Source: Pseudomonas sp. HOU2 (GTDB lineage Bacteria > Pseudomonadota > Gammaproteobacteria > Pseudomonadales > Pseudomonadaceae). Taken from it: a stretch of 64,000 bases of DNA. The stretch is taken from NCBI RefSeq assembly GCF_040729435.1, contig NZ_CP160398.1, positions 1,302,001 through 1,366,000 on the forward strand. The letters are read 5' to 3'. Of the stretch, positions 36,860-44,940 are shown one piece after another. Both the position numbers and the translations under genes were made by a program. The number at the start of each line of letters is the position of its first letter. Position 1 is the first letter of the stretch. A model generated the notes under the pieces. It made no database searches. It was not told the DNA's origin and was given only the letters and a program-made list of their open reading frames with translations.

Positions 36860-37657
36860 TCAGGAGTGCGGCACCGGCACCACGGCTATTTTGTACGGAT
36901 CGAAGATCTTCAGCATCTGGCCGTTGTCGCGCAAACCCTGCAGCAACTTGCTGAACGCCTCGCCGGTGATCGGTGCGTTCGGGCGCAGAATCGCGTAATG
37001 GTGGTAGATCTGATCGATGCGCTGCGACACCAGCAGCTCGTCTTTGACCTTTTCGTTGCGCTTCAGATAATCGAACAGGTACGAGCGCGTCACCAGGGCT
37101 ATGTCGGCCCGCCCGCGCAGGACCATCAGCAAGTTGCTGTCGTGGGAATAGGTCAGCGAGGCATTGAACGTATCAGCCAGGTATTTGGGATCGGCATTGA
37201 AGTTGGCGAACTCATAGTGATATCCACTGTACAGCGCCAGGCGCTTGCCCTTCAGATCGGCGAAATAGTTCTCCTGGCGAGCTTCTTTGCGTTGCGCGAC
37301 GAAAATCTCGGCATCTTCCAGCCCCATATCGACCGTGGTGTGTGGAATGTCCTTCCAGCCCCACTCCGGGTTTTCGAAAATCGCCATGTCGGTGCGACCT
37401 TCCTTCAGGTCGCCGAAGCGCCGGGGAATCGAAGTCGGTACCAGGACAAACTGATACTCCGTCTGCAACGCATTCAGCGCTTCGACCAATTCCGGCAGCA
37501 GACCGGTGTCGGCACCGCTTTCCGGGCGGATGGTGTAAGGCGGAAAGTGCGCGGCGCCCACTCGAACCAGTTGCGCTGCCTGCGCGGGCAACACCCAAAA
37601 TACCGTCAGCGCTACGAGCAAAAGCCCTGCGGTCGTCCGAATTGGCGAAGACTTCAA
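36860..37657 (-). CDS. Periplasmic solute-binding protein (amino acid ABC type, orphan)
   Basis: A 265-residue type 3 solute-binding protein with a signal peptide (GLLLVALTVFWVLPAQAAQ). Typical parts are VRVGAAHFPPYTIRPESGADTGLLPELVEALNA, DLKEGRTDMAIFENPEW and LKGKRLALYSGYHYEF. It begins with TTG preceded by GGGGAGTGGGGTG. No permease or ATPase genes are nearby, so it is an orphan and could be a sensor-like binding protein; the ligand is unknown. It sits between atuR and the acetyltransferase gene on the minus strand, with a 92-base gap from atuR, so weak cotranscription with atuR is possible. Confidence 0.8.
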   Translation of the reverse strand: MKSSPIRTTAGLLLVALTVFWVLPAQAAQLVRVGAAHFPPYTIRPESGADTGLLPELVEALNALQTEYQFVLVPTSIPRRFGDLKEGRTDMAIFENPEWGWKDIPHTTVDMGLEDAEIFVAQRKEARQENYFADLKGKRLALYSGYHYEFANFNADPKYLADTFNASLTYSHDSNLLMVLRGRADIALVTRSYLFDYLKRNEKVKDELLVSQRIDQIYHHYAILRPNAPITGEAFSKLLQGLRDNGQMLKIFDPYKIAVVPVPHS

Positions 37658-37749
37658 AACACCCCACTCCCCGAAAAAATACCGATCAATGCATTCAAGC
37701 TAGGCGGTTTCGCCCAGTTAGCCAGTTTCCTGACCTGTTGGAACGTGGG

Positions 37750-38373
37750 TTAACGCTCTTCGAGCACCAGAATCAGTGCTTCATCGGCCAACTGATCAAG
37801 GCTCAGGCTGCCGCCGGCACGAAACCAGGTGGTGGTCCAGGACAGCGCGCCAGTGAGAAAACGTCGGGTAACGAATACATCGCCACGGATAAAACCCGCC
37901 TCCTTGGCTTCGCCCAGCACCTGCAACCAGAGGTCTTCATAGACATCGCGCAGGGCCAGCACCCGGGCCTGACCTTCTTCGGACAGCGAACGCCATTCAT
38001 AGACCAGCACCGCCATGGCTTCGCCGCTGCCGCCCATGATCGACTGCAACTCGCAGCGGATCAGCGCCAGCACCCGCTCGCGCACGTTACTGGCTTCGGC
38101 CAACGCGGCGCGCATCAACGCGGTGTTGTAACGGATGGTTTCTTCCATCACCGCCCGAAGGATTTCATCCTTGCTTTTGAAGTGATGAAAAATGCTCCCG
38201 GATTGGATCCCCACCGCCCCCGCCAGGTCACGCACCGTGGTGCGCTCGTAGCCTTTGTTGCGGAACAGGTGAGCCGCCACTTGCAGCAGTTTGCCGCGGG
38301 CGCTGTCAGGGTCGGTCAACTGGCCCTGGTCAACCAGTTCGCGCATGACCCTCAGGGCTTTTTGCTCGTCCAC
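37750..38373 (-). CDS. atuR: AtuR: TetR-family repressor of acyclic terpene genes
   Basis: A 207-residue TetR regulator with an N-terminal helix-turn-helix (LLQVAAHLFRNKGYERTTVRDLAGAVGIQSGSIFHHFKSKDEIL, about 29-72) and a helical ligand domain with EWRSLSEEGQARVLALRDVYEDLW. It diverges from atuABCDEF, and two perfect CCAAGC-N4-GCTTGG palindromes lie in the gap. In P. aeruginosa AtuR represses the atu cluster and is released by pathway acyl-CoA intermediates. The TetR protein of the related leucine pathway (LiuR) is of MerR type, so this context is clear. Confidence 0.9.
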   Translation of the reverse strand: MDEQKALRVMRELVDQGQLTDPDSARGKLLQVAAHLFRNKGYERTTVRDLAGAVGIQSGSIFHHFKSKDEILRAVMEETIRYNTALMRAALAEASNVRERVLALIRCELQSIMGGSGEAMAVLVYEWRSLSEEGQARVLALRDVYEDLWLQVLGEAKEAGFIRGDVFVTRRFLTGALSWTTTWFRAGGSLSLDQLADEALILVLEER

Positions 38374-38451
38374 CCGTTCTCTCCTACAGTCGATCAGTCT
38401 GTTGCCCCCTGAACACGCAGGGTTGCGCGCAATTTAAGCCCGGGACCGCAA

Positions 38452-38510
38452 CCAAGCAAGCGCTTGGGCAGAAGATATTTCAGCTGTTTACAAACCAAGC
38501 GCTTGCTTGG
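38452..38510. promoter_or_regulatory. Two AtuR operators in the atuR-atuA intergenic region
   Basis: CCAAGCAAGCGCTTGG (38452-38467) and CCAAGCGCTTGCTTGG (38495-38510) are exact inverted complements of each other. Each also has its own dyad CCAAGC-N4-GCTTGG, so there are two TetR operators 43 bases apart, centre to centre. The space between them holds AT-rich sequence suitable for both divergent promoters. Confidence 0.8.
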
Positions 38511-38556
38511 TAGCCTCCAGACACTTCTGTCGCAGGTCCCTGAGTCGGAGATAAAA

Positions 38557-40347
38557 ATGCCAACCACCGTCCGCATCGGATGCGCCAGCGCATTCTGGGG
38601 TGACACCAGTACCGCCGCCGCACAACTTGTGGCCGGCGGACAGCTGGATTATCTGGTGTTCGATTACCTGGCCGAAATCACCCTGTCGATCATGGCCGGC
38701 GCCCGTATGAAGGACCCGCAGGCAGGGTTCGCCGGGGACTTCGTTGAGGTGCTCGCGCCGCTGCTGCCGCAACTGGCCGAGCAGAAGATTCGCGTGATCA
38801 GCAATGCCGGCGGGATCAATCCGAAAGCCTGTGCCGCCGCCCTGCAGGCTGCCTGCGACAAGGCCGGGGTCAGCCTGAAAATCGCCGTGTTGCTCGGCGA
38901 TGACCTGCAACCGCAATTCAAGCAACTCACCGCCCTGGGCATCCACGAAATGTTCAACGGCGCGCCGCTGCCGCCGATGTGCGTCTCCACCAACGCCTAC
39001 CTCGGCGCGCCGGGCATCGTCGAGGCTCTGCGCCTGGGCGCCGACATCGTCATTACCGGCCGGGTGGTCGACAGCGCGGTGGTCAGCGCGGCGCTGGTGC
39101 ATGAGTTCGGCTGGGTCTGGCACGACTACGACAAACTGGCCCAGGCCGCGCTGGCCGGGCACATCATCGAATGCGGCGCGCAATGCACCGGGGGCAATTT
39201 CACCGACTGGCGCGACGTGCCGGATTACGAACACATCGGTTTTCCCATCGTCGAAGTCAGCGCCGACGGCCAGTTCATCGTCAGCAAACCCGAAGGCTCC
39301 GGCGGGCTGGTGACGCCGCTGACGGTTGGCGAGCAGATGCTTTATGAAATCGGTGATCCGCAGGCCTATCTGTTGCCGGATGTGGTCTGCGATTTCACTC
39401 AAGTGAAACTGCAGCAACAGGGCAAAAACGCCGTGCATGTCCACGGTGCCAAAGGCTTGCCTCCGAGTGACAAATACAAGGTCAGCGCAACTTACCCGGA
39501 CGGTTTCCGCTGCACCGCCAGTTGCCTGATCGCCGGCATCGATGCGGTGGACAAGGCGCGGCGCGTGAGCCAGGCAATCATCGACAAGACCTCGGAAATG
39601 TTCAGCCAGCGCGGCTGGCCGCCCTACAGCGAAGTCAATATCGAACTGCTCGGCAGCGAAGCCACTTACGGCCCTCACGGCCAGCGTCGCGACAGCCGCG
39701 AGGTGGTGATCAAACTCGCCGTGCGCCATTCGCTGAAACCGGCGCTGATCCTGTTCTCCCGGGAAATCGCCCAGGCCGCCACCGGCATGGCGCCGGGGCT
39801 GACCGGCATCGTCGGCGGACGGCCGACGGTTTACCCGCTGATCCGCCTGTTCTCTTTCCTGATTGAAAAAACGGCCTGCGCCCTGCACATCGACATGGCC
39901 GGTGAACAACATCCCTGCGCCCTCCCCGCGCAGATGCCGCTTGACAGCCATGACCTGCCAATCCCCGAGCAGCCACCCAAACCCCAGGGCCGCGCCGACG
40001 CCAGTGTGCCATTGGTCAAACTGGCGGTGGCGCGTTCCGGCGACAAGGGCAACCACAGCAACATCGGCGTCTTGCCGCGCCGCCCGGAATACCTGCCATG
40101 GATCGCCGAAGCGCTGACGCCGGCGGTGATCGTCGACTGGATGCGCCATGTACTGGACCCGATTCACGGTCGGGTCGAACGCTGGTATCTGCCCGGCACC
40201 CACAGCCTGAATTTTCTGCTGGAGAACGCCCTCGGTGGCGGTGGTGTGGCAAGTCTGCGTATCGATCCACAGGGCAAAGCCTTCGCCCAGCAACTGCTGG
40301 AAATCCAGATCCCGGTGCCGCAGAGCATCGCCGAACAACTCGACTAG
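38557..40347 (+). CDS. atuA: AtuA: acyclic terpene utilisation protein
   Basis: A 596-residue AtuA-family (DUF1446) protein. It starts [21 protein letters not shown], continues through [21 protein letters not shown] and [14 protein letters not shown], and ends with a small AtuA C-terminal domain ([30 protein letters not shown]). The gene is needed for growth on citronellol and geraniol in Pseudomonas, but its reaction is not settled. I use the ATG at 38557 with a CGGAG site; longer in-frame starts overlap the operators. It leads a six-gene operon. Confidence 0.9.
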   Translation: MPTTVRIGCASAFWGDTSTAAAQLVAGGQLDYLVFDYLAEITLSIMAGARMKDPQAGFAGDFVEVLAPLLPQLAEQKIRVISNAGGINPKACAAALQAACDKAGVSLKIAVLLGDDLQPQFKQLTALGIHEMFNGAPLPPMCVSTNAYLGAPGIVEALRLGADIVITGRVVDSAVVSAALVHEFGWVWHDYDKLAQAALAGHIIECGAQCTGGNFTDWRDVPDYEHIGFPIVEVSADGQFIVSKPEGSGGLVTPLTVGEQMLYEIGDPQAYLLPDVVCDFTQVKLQQQGKNAVHVHGAKGLPPSDKYKVSATYPDGFRCTASCLIAGIDAVDKARRVSQAIIDKTSEMFSQRGWPPYSEVNIELLGSEATYGPHGQRRDSREVVIKLAVRHSLKPALILFSREIAQAATGMAPGLTGIVGGRPTVYPLIRLFSFLIEKTACALHIDMAGEQHPCALPAQMPLDSHDLPIPEQPPKPQGRADASVPLVKLAVARSGDKGNHSNIGVLPRRPEYLPWIAEALTPAVIVDWMRHVLDPIHGRVERWYLPGTHSLNFLLENALGGGGVASLRIDPQGKAFAQQLLEIQIPVPQSIAEQLD

Positions 40348-40359
40348 AGGTTGGGCTTC

Positions 40360-41229
40360 ATGGCTTACGCATCGATTTTCAAAGCCGATCTGTTCAGCGG
40401 CCAGACCATCATCGTCACCGGTGGCGGCAGCGGCATCGGCCGCTGCACCGCGCATGAACTGGCTGCGCTCGGCGCCACTGTGCTGCTGGTCGGGCGCAAG
40501 CCGGAAAAACTGCAAAAGGTCGCCGCCGAAATCGCCGAAGACGGTGGCAGCGCTCACTGGCAAGCCTGCGACATCCGTGACGAAGACGCGGTAAAGGCAC
40601 TGATTGCCGAACTGATCGCCGAACACGGGCCGATCCACGGTCTGGTCAACAATGCCGGCGGCCAGTACCCGTCGCCACTGGCCTCGATCAATCAGAAAGG
40701 TTTCGAAACCGTGTTGCGCACCAATCTGGTCGGCGGCTTCCTGATGGCCCGAGAAGTGTTCAACCAGTCGATGAGCAAGCACGGCGGTAGCATCGTCAAC
40801 ATGCTCGCCGACATGTGGGGCGGCATGCCCGGCATGGGCCACTCGGGCGCGGCACGCTCGGGGATGGACAACTTCACCAAGACCGCCGCGTTCGAGTGGG
40901 GTTACGCCGGGGTGCGGGTCAATGCGGTGGCGCCGGGCTGGATCGCGTCCAGCGGCATGGACACTTATGAAGGCGCGTTCAAAGCGGTGATTCCGATGCT
41001 GCGCGAACACGTACCGCTCAAGCGCATTGGCACCGAATCGGAAGTCAGTGCGGCGATCGTTTTCCTGCTCAGTCCAGCGGCGGCGTTCATCAGCGGCAGC
41101 ACCTTGAAAATCGATGGCGCCGCCAGTCTTGGCAGCCGCGCATGGCCGTTGCACAAGGCGAGCCACAGCGAGTCGTTCAACGGTTTCCATCGGGCGTACC
41201 TGCCCGACGTGCTCAAGGACAAGGAGTAA
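40360..41229 (+). CDS. atuB: AtuB: short-chain dehydrogenase/reductase
   Basis: A 289-residue SDR with NAD(P) motif TGGGSGIGR (about residues 21-29), NNAGG, and a substituted active-site segment: the usual YxxxK is not obvious, while GHSGAARSGMDNFTKTAAFEWG occupies its place. AtuB and some fatty-acyl-CoA reductases of the DECR type lack the classical Tyr in that way, so the family is likely the 2,4-dienoyl-CoA reductase-like SDRs. The assumed role is in oxidation steps of citronellol degradation. The ATG at 40360 fits the AGAGG site; a TTG nine bases earlier is less likely. Confidence 0.88.
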   Translation: MAYASIFKADLFSGQTIIVTGGGSGIGRCTAHELAALGATVLLVGRKPEKLQKVAAEIAEDGGSAHWQACDIRDEDAVKALIAELIAEHGPIHGLVNNAGGQYPSPLASINQKGFETVLRTNLVGGFLMAREVFNQSMSKHGGSIVNMLADMWGGMPGMGHSGAARSGMDNFTKTAAFEWGYAGVRVNAVAPGWIASSGMDTYEGAFKAVIPMLREHVPLKRIGTESEVSAAIVFLLSPAAAFISGSTLKIDGAASLGSRAWPLHKASHSESFNGFHRAYLPDVLKDKE

Positions 41230-41232
41230 GCC

Positions 41233-42849
41233 ATGCCGCAGATCCAGTCCCAACTCGATCCGCACAGTGAAGCTTTCGCCCGCAATTGCGCGGCGATGCT
41301 CGCGGCCATCGAGCATGTCCAGCAACTGGAACAGAACCTGCTGAACAAGGCTGCCGAAGCCAAGACGAAATTCGACAAGCGCGGGCAACTGCTGCCCCGT
41401 GAACGCCTGAACCTGCTGCTCGACCCCGGTGCACCGTTCCTTGAACTGGCGAGCCTGGCCGGTTACAAACTGCACGACGACAAGGATGGCAGCGCTGCCG
41501 GTGGCGGTCTGATCGCCGGCATCGGTTACGTGTCGGGAATACGGGCGATGGTGGTGGCCAATAACAGCGCGATCAAGGGCGGCACGATCTCTCCCACCGG
41601 ACTGAAAAAGTCCCTGCGCCTGCAACAGATCGCCCTGGAAAACAAACTGCCGGTGATCACCCTCGCCGAAAGCGGTGGCGCCAACCTCAACTACGCTGCC
41701 GAAATTTTCGTCGAAGGTGCGCGCAGCTTTGCCAATCAGGCGCGGATGTCGGCCATGGGTCTGCCGCAAATCACCGTAGTGCACGGCTCGGCGACGGCGG
41801 GCGGCGCCTATCAACCGGGGCTGTCGGATTACGTGGTGGTGGTGCGCGGCAAAGCCAAGCTGTTCCTCGCCGGGCCGCCGCTGCTCAAAGCCGCGACCGG
41901 CGAAGTCGCCACCGACGAGGAGCTGGGCGGCGCCGAGATGCACGCGCAGGTCGCCGGCACCGCCGAGTACCTGGCCGAGAACGATGCCGATGGCGTGCGC
42001 CTGGTCCGCGAGATCTTGCGCATGCTGCCGTGGAACGAGCAACTGCCGTGGCTGCCGGAGCCGCAATACAAGGCGCCGCTGTACCCGATCGACGAGCTGC
42101 TCGGGCTGATTCCCGATGACCCGAAAAAACCCTACGACGTGCGCGAAATCATTGCGCGGATTGCCGACGAATCGGAGTTCCTCGAATTCAAGGGCGAGTT
42201 CGATCAGCAAACCATCTGCGGCCAGTTGAAAATCCAGGGCCGCGCCTGTGGCCTGATCGGCAACAACGGCCCGATCACGCCGGCCGGGGCGAGCAAGGCC
42301 GCGCAGTTCATTCAACTGTGCGATCAGAGCCAGACGCCGCTGCTGTTCTTCCACAACACCACCGGGTTCATGGTCGGCACCGAGTCCGAGCAGCAAGGCG
42401 TGATCAAACACGGCTCGAAACTGATTCAAGCGGTGGCCAATGCGCGAGTGCCTAAACTGACGATTGTCGTCGGTGGCTCCTACGGTGCCGGCAACTATGC
42501 GATGTGCGGGCGCGGTCTCGATCCACGCTTCATTTTTGCCTGGCCCAACAGCCGCACCGCGGTGATGGGCGGCGCGCAGGCCGGCAAGGTGCTGCGCATC
42601 GTCACCGAGGCCAAACAGCTCAAGGAAGGCCTGGTGCCGGATCCGAAGATGCTCGACATGCTCGAACAGGTCACCGCGCAGAAACTCGACAGCCAGTCCA
42701 CCGCGCTGTACGGCAGCGCCAACCTGTGGGACGACGGCCTGATCGACCCACGCGATACGCGCACCCTGCTCGGTTATCTGCTGGATATCTGCCACGAAGC
42801 CGACATCCGCACGCTGCAACCCAACAGCTTCGGCGTCAGCCGCTTCTGA
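41233..42849 (+). CDS. atuC: AtuC: geranyl-CoA carboxylase, carboxyltransferase (beta) subunit
   Basis: A 538-residue biotin-dependent carboxyltransferase with the two crotonase-like halves: LLPRERLNLLLDPGAPFLELASLAGYKLH and the acyl-CoA site AGGGLIAGIGYVSGIRAMVVANN in the first; LIGNNGPITPAGASKAAQFIQLC and GGSYGAGNYAMCGRGLDPRFIFAWPNSRTAVMGG in the second. It transfers CO2 from biotinylated AtuF to geranyl-CoA (cis-geranyl-CoA). It differs from methylcrotonyl-CoA carboxylase mainly by context, since it sits with atuA and atuB. Spacing to atuB is three bases. Confidence 0.92.
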   Translation: MPQIQSQLDPHSEAFARNCAAMLAAIEHVQQLEQNLLNKAAEAKTKFDKRGQLLPRERLNLLLDPGAPFLELASLAGYKLHDDKDGSAAGGGLIAGIGYVSGIRAMVVANNSAIKGGTISPTGLKKSLRLQQIALENKLPVITLAESGGANLNYAAEIFVEGARSFANQARMSAMGLPQITVVHGSATAGGAYQPGLSDYVVVVRGKAKLFLAGPPLLKAATGEVATDEELGGAEMHAQVAGTAEYLAENDADGVRLVREILRMLPWNEQLPWLPEPQYKAPLYPIDELLGLIPDDPKKPYDVREIIARIADESEFLEFKGEFDQQTICGQLKIQGRACGLIGNNGPITPAGASKAAQFIQLCDQSQTPLLFFHNTTGFMVGTESEQQGVIKHGSKLIQAVANARVPKLTIVVGGSYGAGNYAMCGRGLDPRFIFAWPNSRTAVMGGAQAGKVLRIVTEAKQLKEGLVPDPKMLDMLEQVTAQKLDSQSTALYGSANLWDDGLIDPRDTRTLLGYLLDICHEADIRTLQPNSFGVSRF

Positions 42850-42879
42850 CTGCCACGGATCCCCAGGAGAACAATAAAA

Positions 42880-44037
42880 ATGATCTTCACCCCGGAACAC
42901 GAAGCACTGCGCCGCACCGTCCGCCAATTCGTCGAGCACGAAATCAACCCGCACGTCGAGGAATGGGAAAAGGCCGGGCGCTTTCCGATCCACGAGATTT
43001 TCCGCAAGGCCGGCGACCTTGGTCTGCTGGGGATTTCCAAACCGGAAAAATTCGGCGGCATGGGCCTCGACTACAGCTATTCGGTTGTCGCCGCCGAGGA
43101 GTTCGGCACCATTCATTGCGGCGGCATTCCGATGTCGATCGGCGTGCAGACCGACATGTGCACCCCGGCGCTGGCGCGCTTCGGCTCCGATGAATTGCGC
43201 GACGAGTTCCTCCGTCCCGCGATTAGCGGCGAGCAGGTTGGTTGCATCGGCGTCTCGGAAGTCGGTGCCGGCTCCGACGTCGCCGGGCTCAAGACCACCG
43301 CGCGAAAGGACGGCGATGACTACGTGATCAACGGCAGCAAGATGTGGATCACCAACTCGCCCAGCGCCGACTTCATCTGCCTGCTGGCCAATACCTCGGA
43401 CGACAAGCCACACATCAACAAGTCGCTGATCATGGTGCCGATGAACACCCCGGGGATCAGCCTCAGCTCGCACCTGGACAAGCTCGGCATGCGCAGCTCG
43501 GAAACCGCCCAGGTGTTTTTCGACAACGTGCGTGTGCCGCAGCGCAACCGCATCGGCCACGAAGGCGCCGGGTTCATGATGCAGATGCTGCAGTTCCAGG
43601 AAGAACGCCTGTTCGGCGCGGCGAACATGATCAAGGGCCTGGAATATTGCGTCGACAGCACCATCGAGTACTGCAAGGAGCGCAAGACTTTCGGCAATGC
43701 GCTGATCGACAATCAGGTGATCCACTTCCGTCTCGCCGAATTGCAGACCGAAATCGAATGCCTGCGAGCGCTGGTCTATCAGGCCACCGAGCAATATGTG
43801 AAAGGTCAGGACGTCACGCGCCTGGCGTCGATGGCCAAACTCAAGGCCGGCCGTCTCGGCCGTGAAGTCAGCGACAGTTGCCTGCAATATTGGGGCGGCA
43901 TGGGCTTCATGTGGGACAACCCGGTGGCCCGCGCCTATCGCGACGTGCGGCTGGTATCGATTGGCGGCGGCGCCGACGAAATCATGCTGGGGATCATCTG
44001 CAAACTGATGGGCATCCTGCCGGGGAAAAAGAAATGA
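42880..44037 (+). CDS. atuD: AtuD: citronellyl-CoA dehydrogenase
   Basis: A 385-residue FAD acyl-CoA dehydrogenase: TPEHEALRRTVRQFVEHEINPHVEEW at the N-terminus, the FAD/substrate segment CIGVSEVGAGSDVAGLKTTARKDGDDYVINGSKMWITNS, and the C-terminal LQYWGGMGFMWDNPVARAYRDVRLVSIGGGADEIM. In the atu pathway it dehydrogenates citronellyl-CoA to cis-geranyl-CoA; the electron acceptor is ETF. It overlaps atuE by four bases (ATGA), and has a CAGGAG site. Confidence 0.92.
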   Translation: MIFTPEHEALRRTVRQFVEHEINPHVEEWEKAGRFPIHEIFRKAGDLGLLGISKPEKFGGMGLDYSYSVVAAEEFGTIHCGGIPMSIGVQTDMCTPALARFGSDELRDEFLRPAISGEQVGCIGVSEVGAGSDVAGLKTTARKDGDDYVINGSKMWITNSPSADFICLLANTSDDKPHINKSLIMVPMNTPGISLSSHLDKLGMRSSETAQVFFDNVRVPQRNRIGHEGAGFMMQMLQFQEERLFGAANMIKGLEYCVDSTIEYCKERKTFGNALIDNQVIHFRLAELQTEIECLRALVYQATEQYVKGQDVTRLASMAKLKAGRLGREVSDSCLQYWGGMGFMWDNPVARAYRDVRLVSIGGGADEIMLGIICKLMGILPGKKK

Positions 44038-44831
44038 GCCCCCTGCCCGATTGCCAGACCTTACTGCTGGAACAGCACGGCGGCGTGCTGCACATCACCC
44101 TCAATCGCCCGGACAGCCGCAATGCGATGAGCCTGCAGATGGTCAGCGAACTGCGTGCGGTGCTGGCGGCAGTGCGTGATGACCGCGGTGTTCGCGCTCT
44201 GGTCCTCAGCGGTGCCGGTGGGCATTTCTGTGCGGGTGGCGACATCAAGGACATGGCCAATGCCCGTGCCCAAGGGGCCGACGCTTACCGCGAGTTGAAC
44301 CGCGCCTTTGGAGCCCTGCTGCAAGAAGCTCAGGGCGCACCACAAGTGCTGATCACCGTTTTACAGGGCGCAGTGCTCGGTGGTGGTTTCGGGCTGGCAT
44401 GTGTCAGCGATATCGCGATGGCCGATCATCAGGCGCAGTTCGGTCTGCCGGAAACCAGCCTCGGTTTGCTGCCAGCGCAGATCGCTCCGTTCGTGGTGCA
44501 GCGCATCGGCCTGACCGAGACTCGCCGTCTGGCACTGACCGCCGCGCGCTTCGATGGCCATCAGGCGCGGCGGCTGGGACTGGTGCATTTTGTCGAGCAG
44601 GATCCGCAGGCATTGGCAGAACGACTCGACGAAGTGCTCGACCACGTTCTGTGCTGCGCGCCCGAGGCGAATGCGGCGACCAAAAAATTGCTGCTCGCCA
44701 GTGCCGGGCAGCCCTCGAATGAATTGCTGGATGATGCGGCGCGTTGGTTCAGCGAAGCGGTGACCGGTGCCGAAGGGATCGAGGGCACCATGGCCTTCGT
44801 GCAAAAGCGTAAACCGACGTGGGCGCCTTAA
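44034..44831 (+). CDS. atuE: AtuE: isohexenylglutaconyl-CoA hydratase
   Basis: A 265-residue crotonase-fold hydratase. The oxyanion-hole segments are GAGGHFCAGGDIKDMAN (about 61-77) and VLQGAVLGGGFGLACVSDIAMAD (about 107-129), and the glutamate region is QFGLPETSLGLLPAQ. It hydrates isohexenylglutaconyl-CoA made by AtuC/AtuF. The start is within the atuD stop (ATGA), so it is translationally coupled. A REPIN follows it before atuF. Confidence 0.9.
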   Translation: MSPLPDCQTLLLEQHGGVLHITLNRPDSRNAMSLQMVSELRAVLAAVRDDRGVRALVLSGAGGHFCAGGDIKDMANARAQGADAYRELNRAFGALLQEAQGAPQVLITVLQGAVLGGGFGLACVSDIAMADHQAQFGLPETSLGLLPAQIAPFVVQRIGLTETRRLALTAARFDGHQARRLGLVHFVEQDPQALAERLDEVLDHVLCCAPEANAATKKLLLASAGQPSNELLDDAARWFSEAVTGAEGIEGTMAFVQKRKPTWAP

Positions 44832-44833
44832 CA

Positions 44834-44906
44834 GCTTCGCGATCGGGCTCGCTCCCACAGACGGAAAGCGTTCCAAATGTGGGAGCGAGCTTGCTCGCGA
44901 AGAGGC
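44834..44906. repeat. REPIN between atuE and atuF
   Basis: Arms CTTCGCGATCGGGCTCGCTC and GAGCGAGCTTGCTCGCGAAG are inverted. The core differs from the other intergenic elements (GAGC/GCTC). It interrupts an otherwise tight operon and the hairpin could lower atuF expression or stabilise the upstream message. Confidence 0.85.
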
Positions 44907-44940
44907 CAGCACCTACACCGCAAATTCCGAGGGAACAGCC

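Noticed and set aside
38488..43887. Long antisense frame (about 1800 codons) across atuA-atuD
   Set aside because: It runs opposite to four recognised enzymes and has no recognisable motifs; it reflects third-position GC bias.
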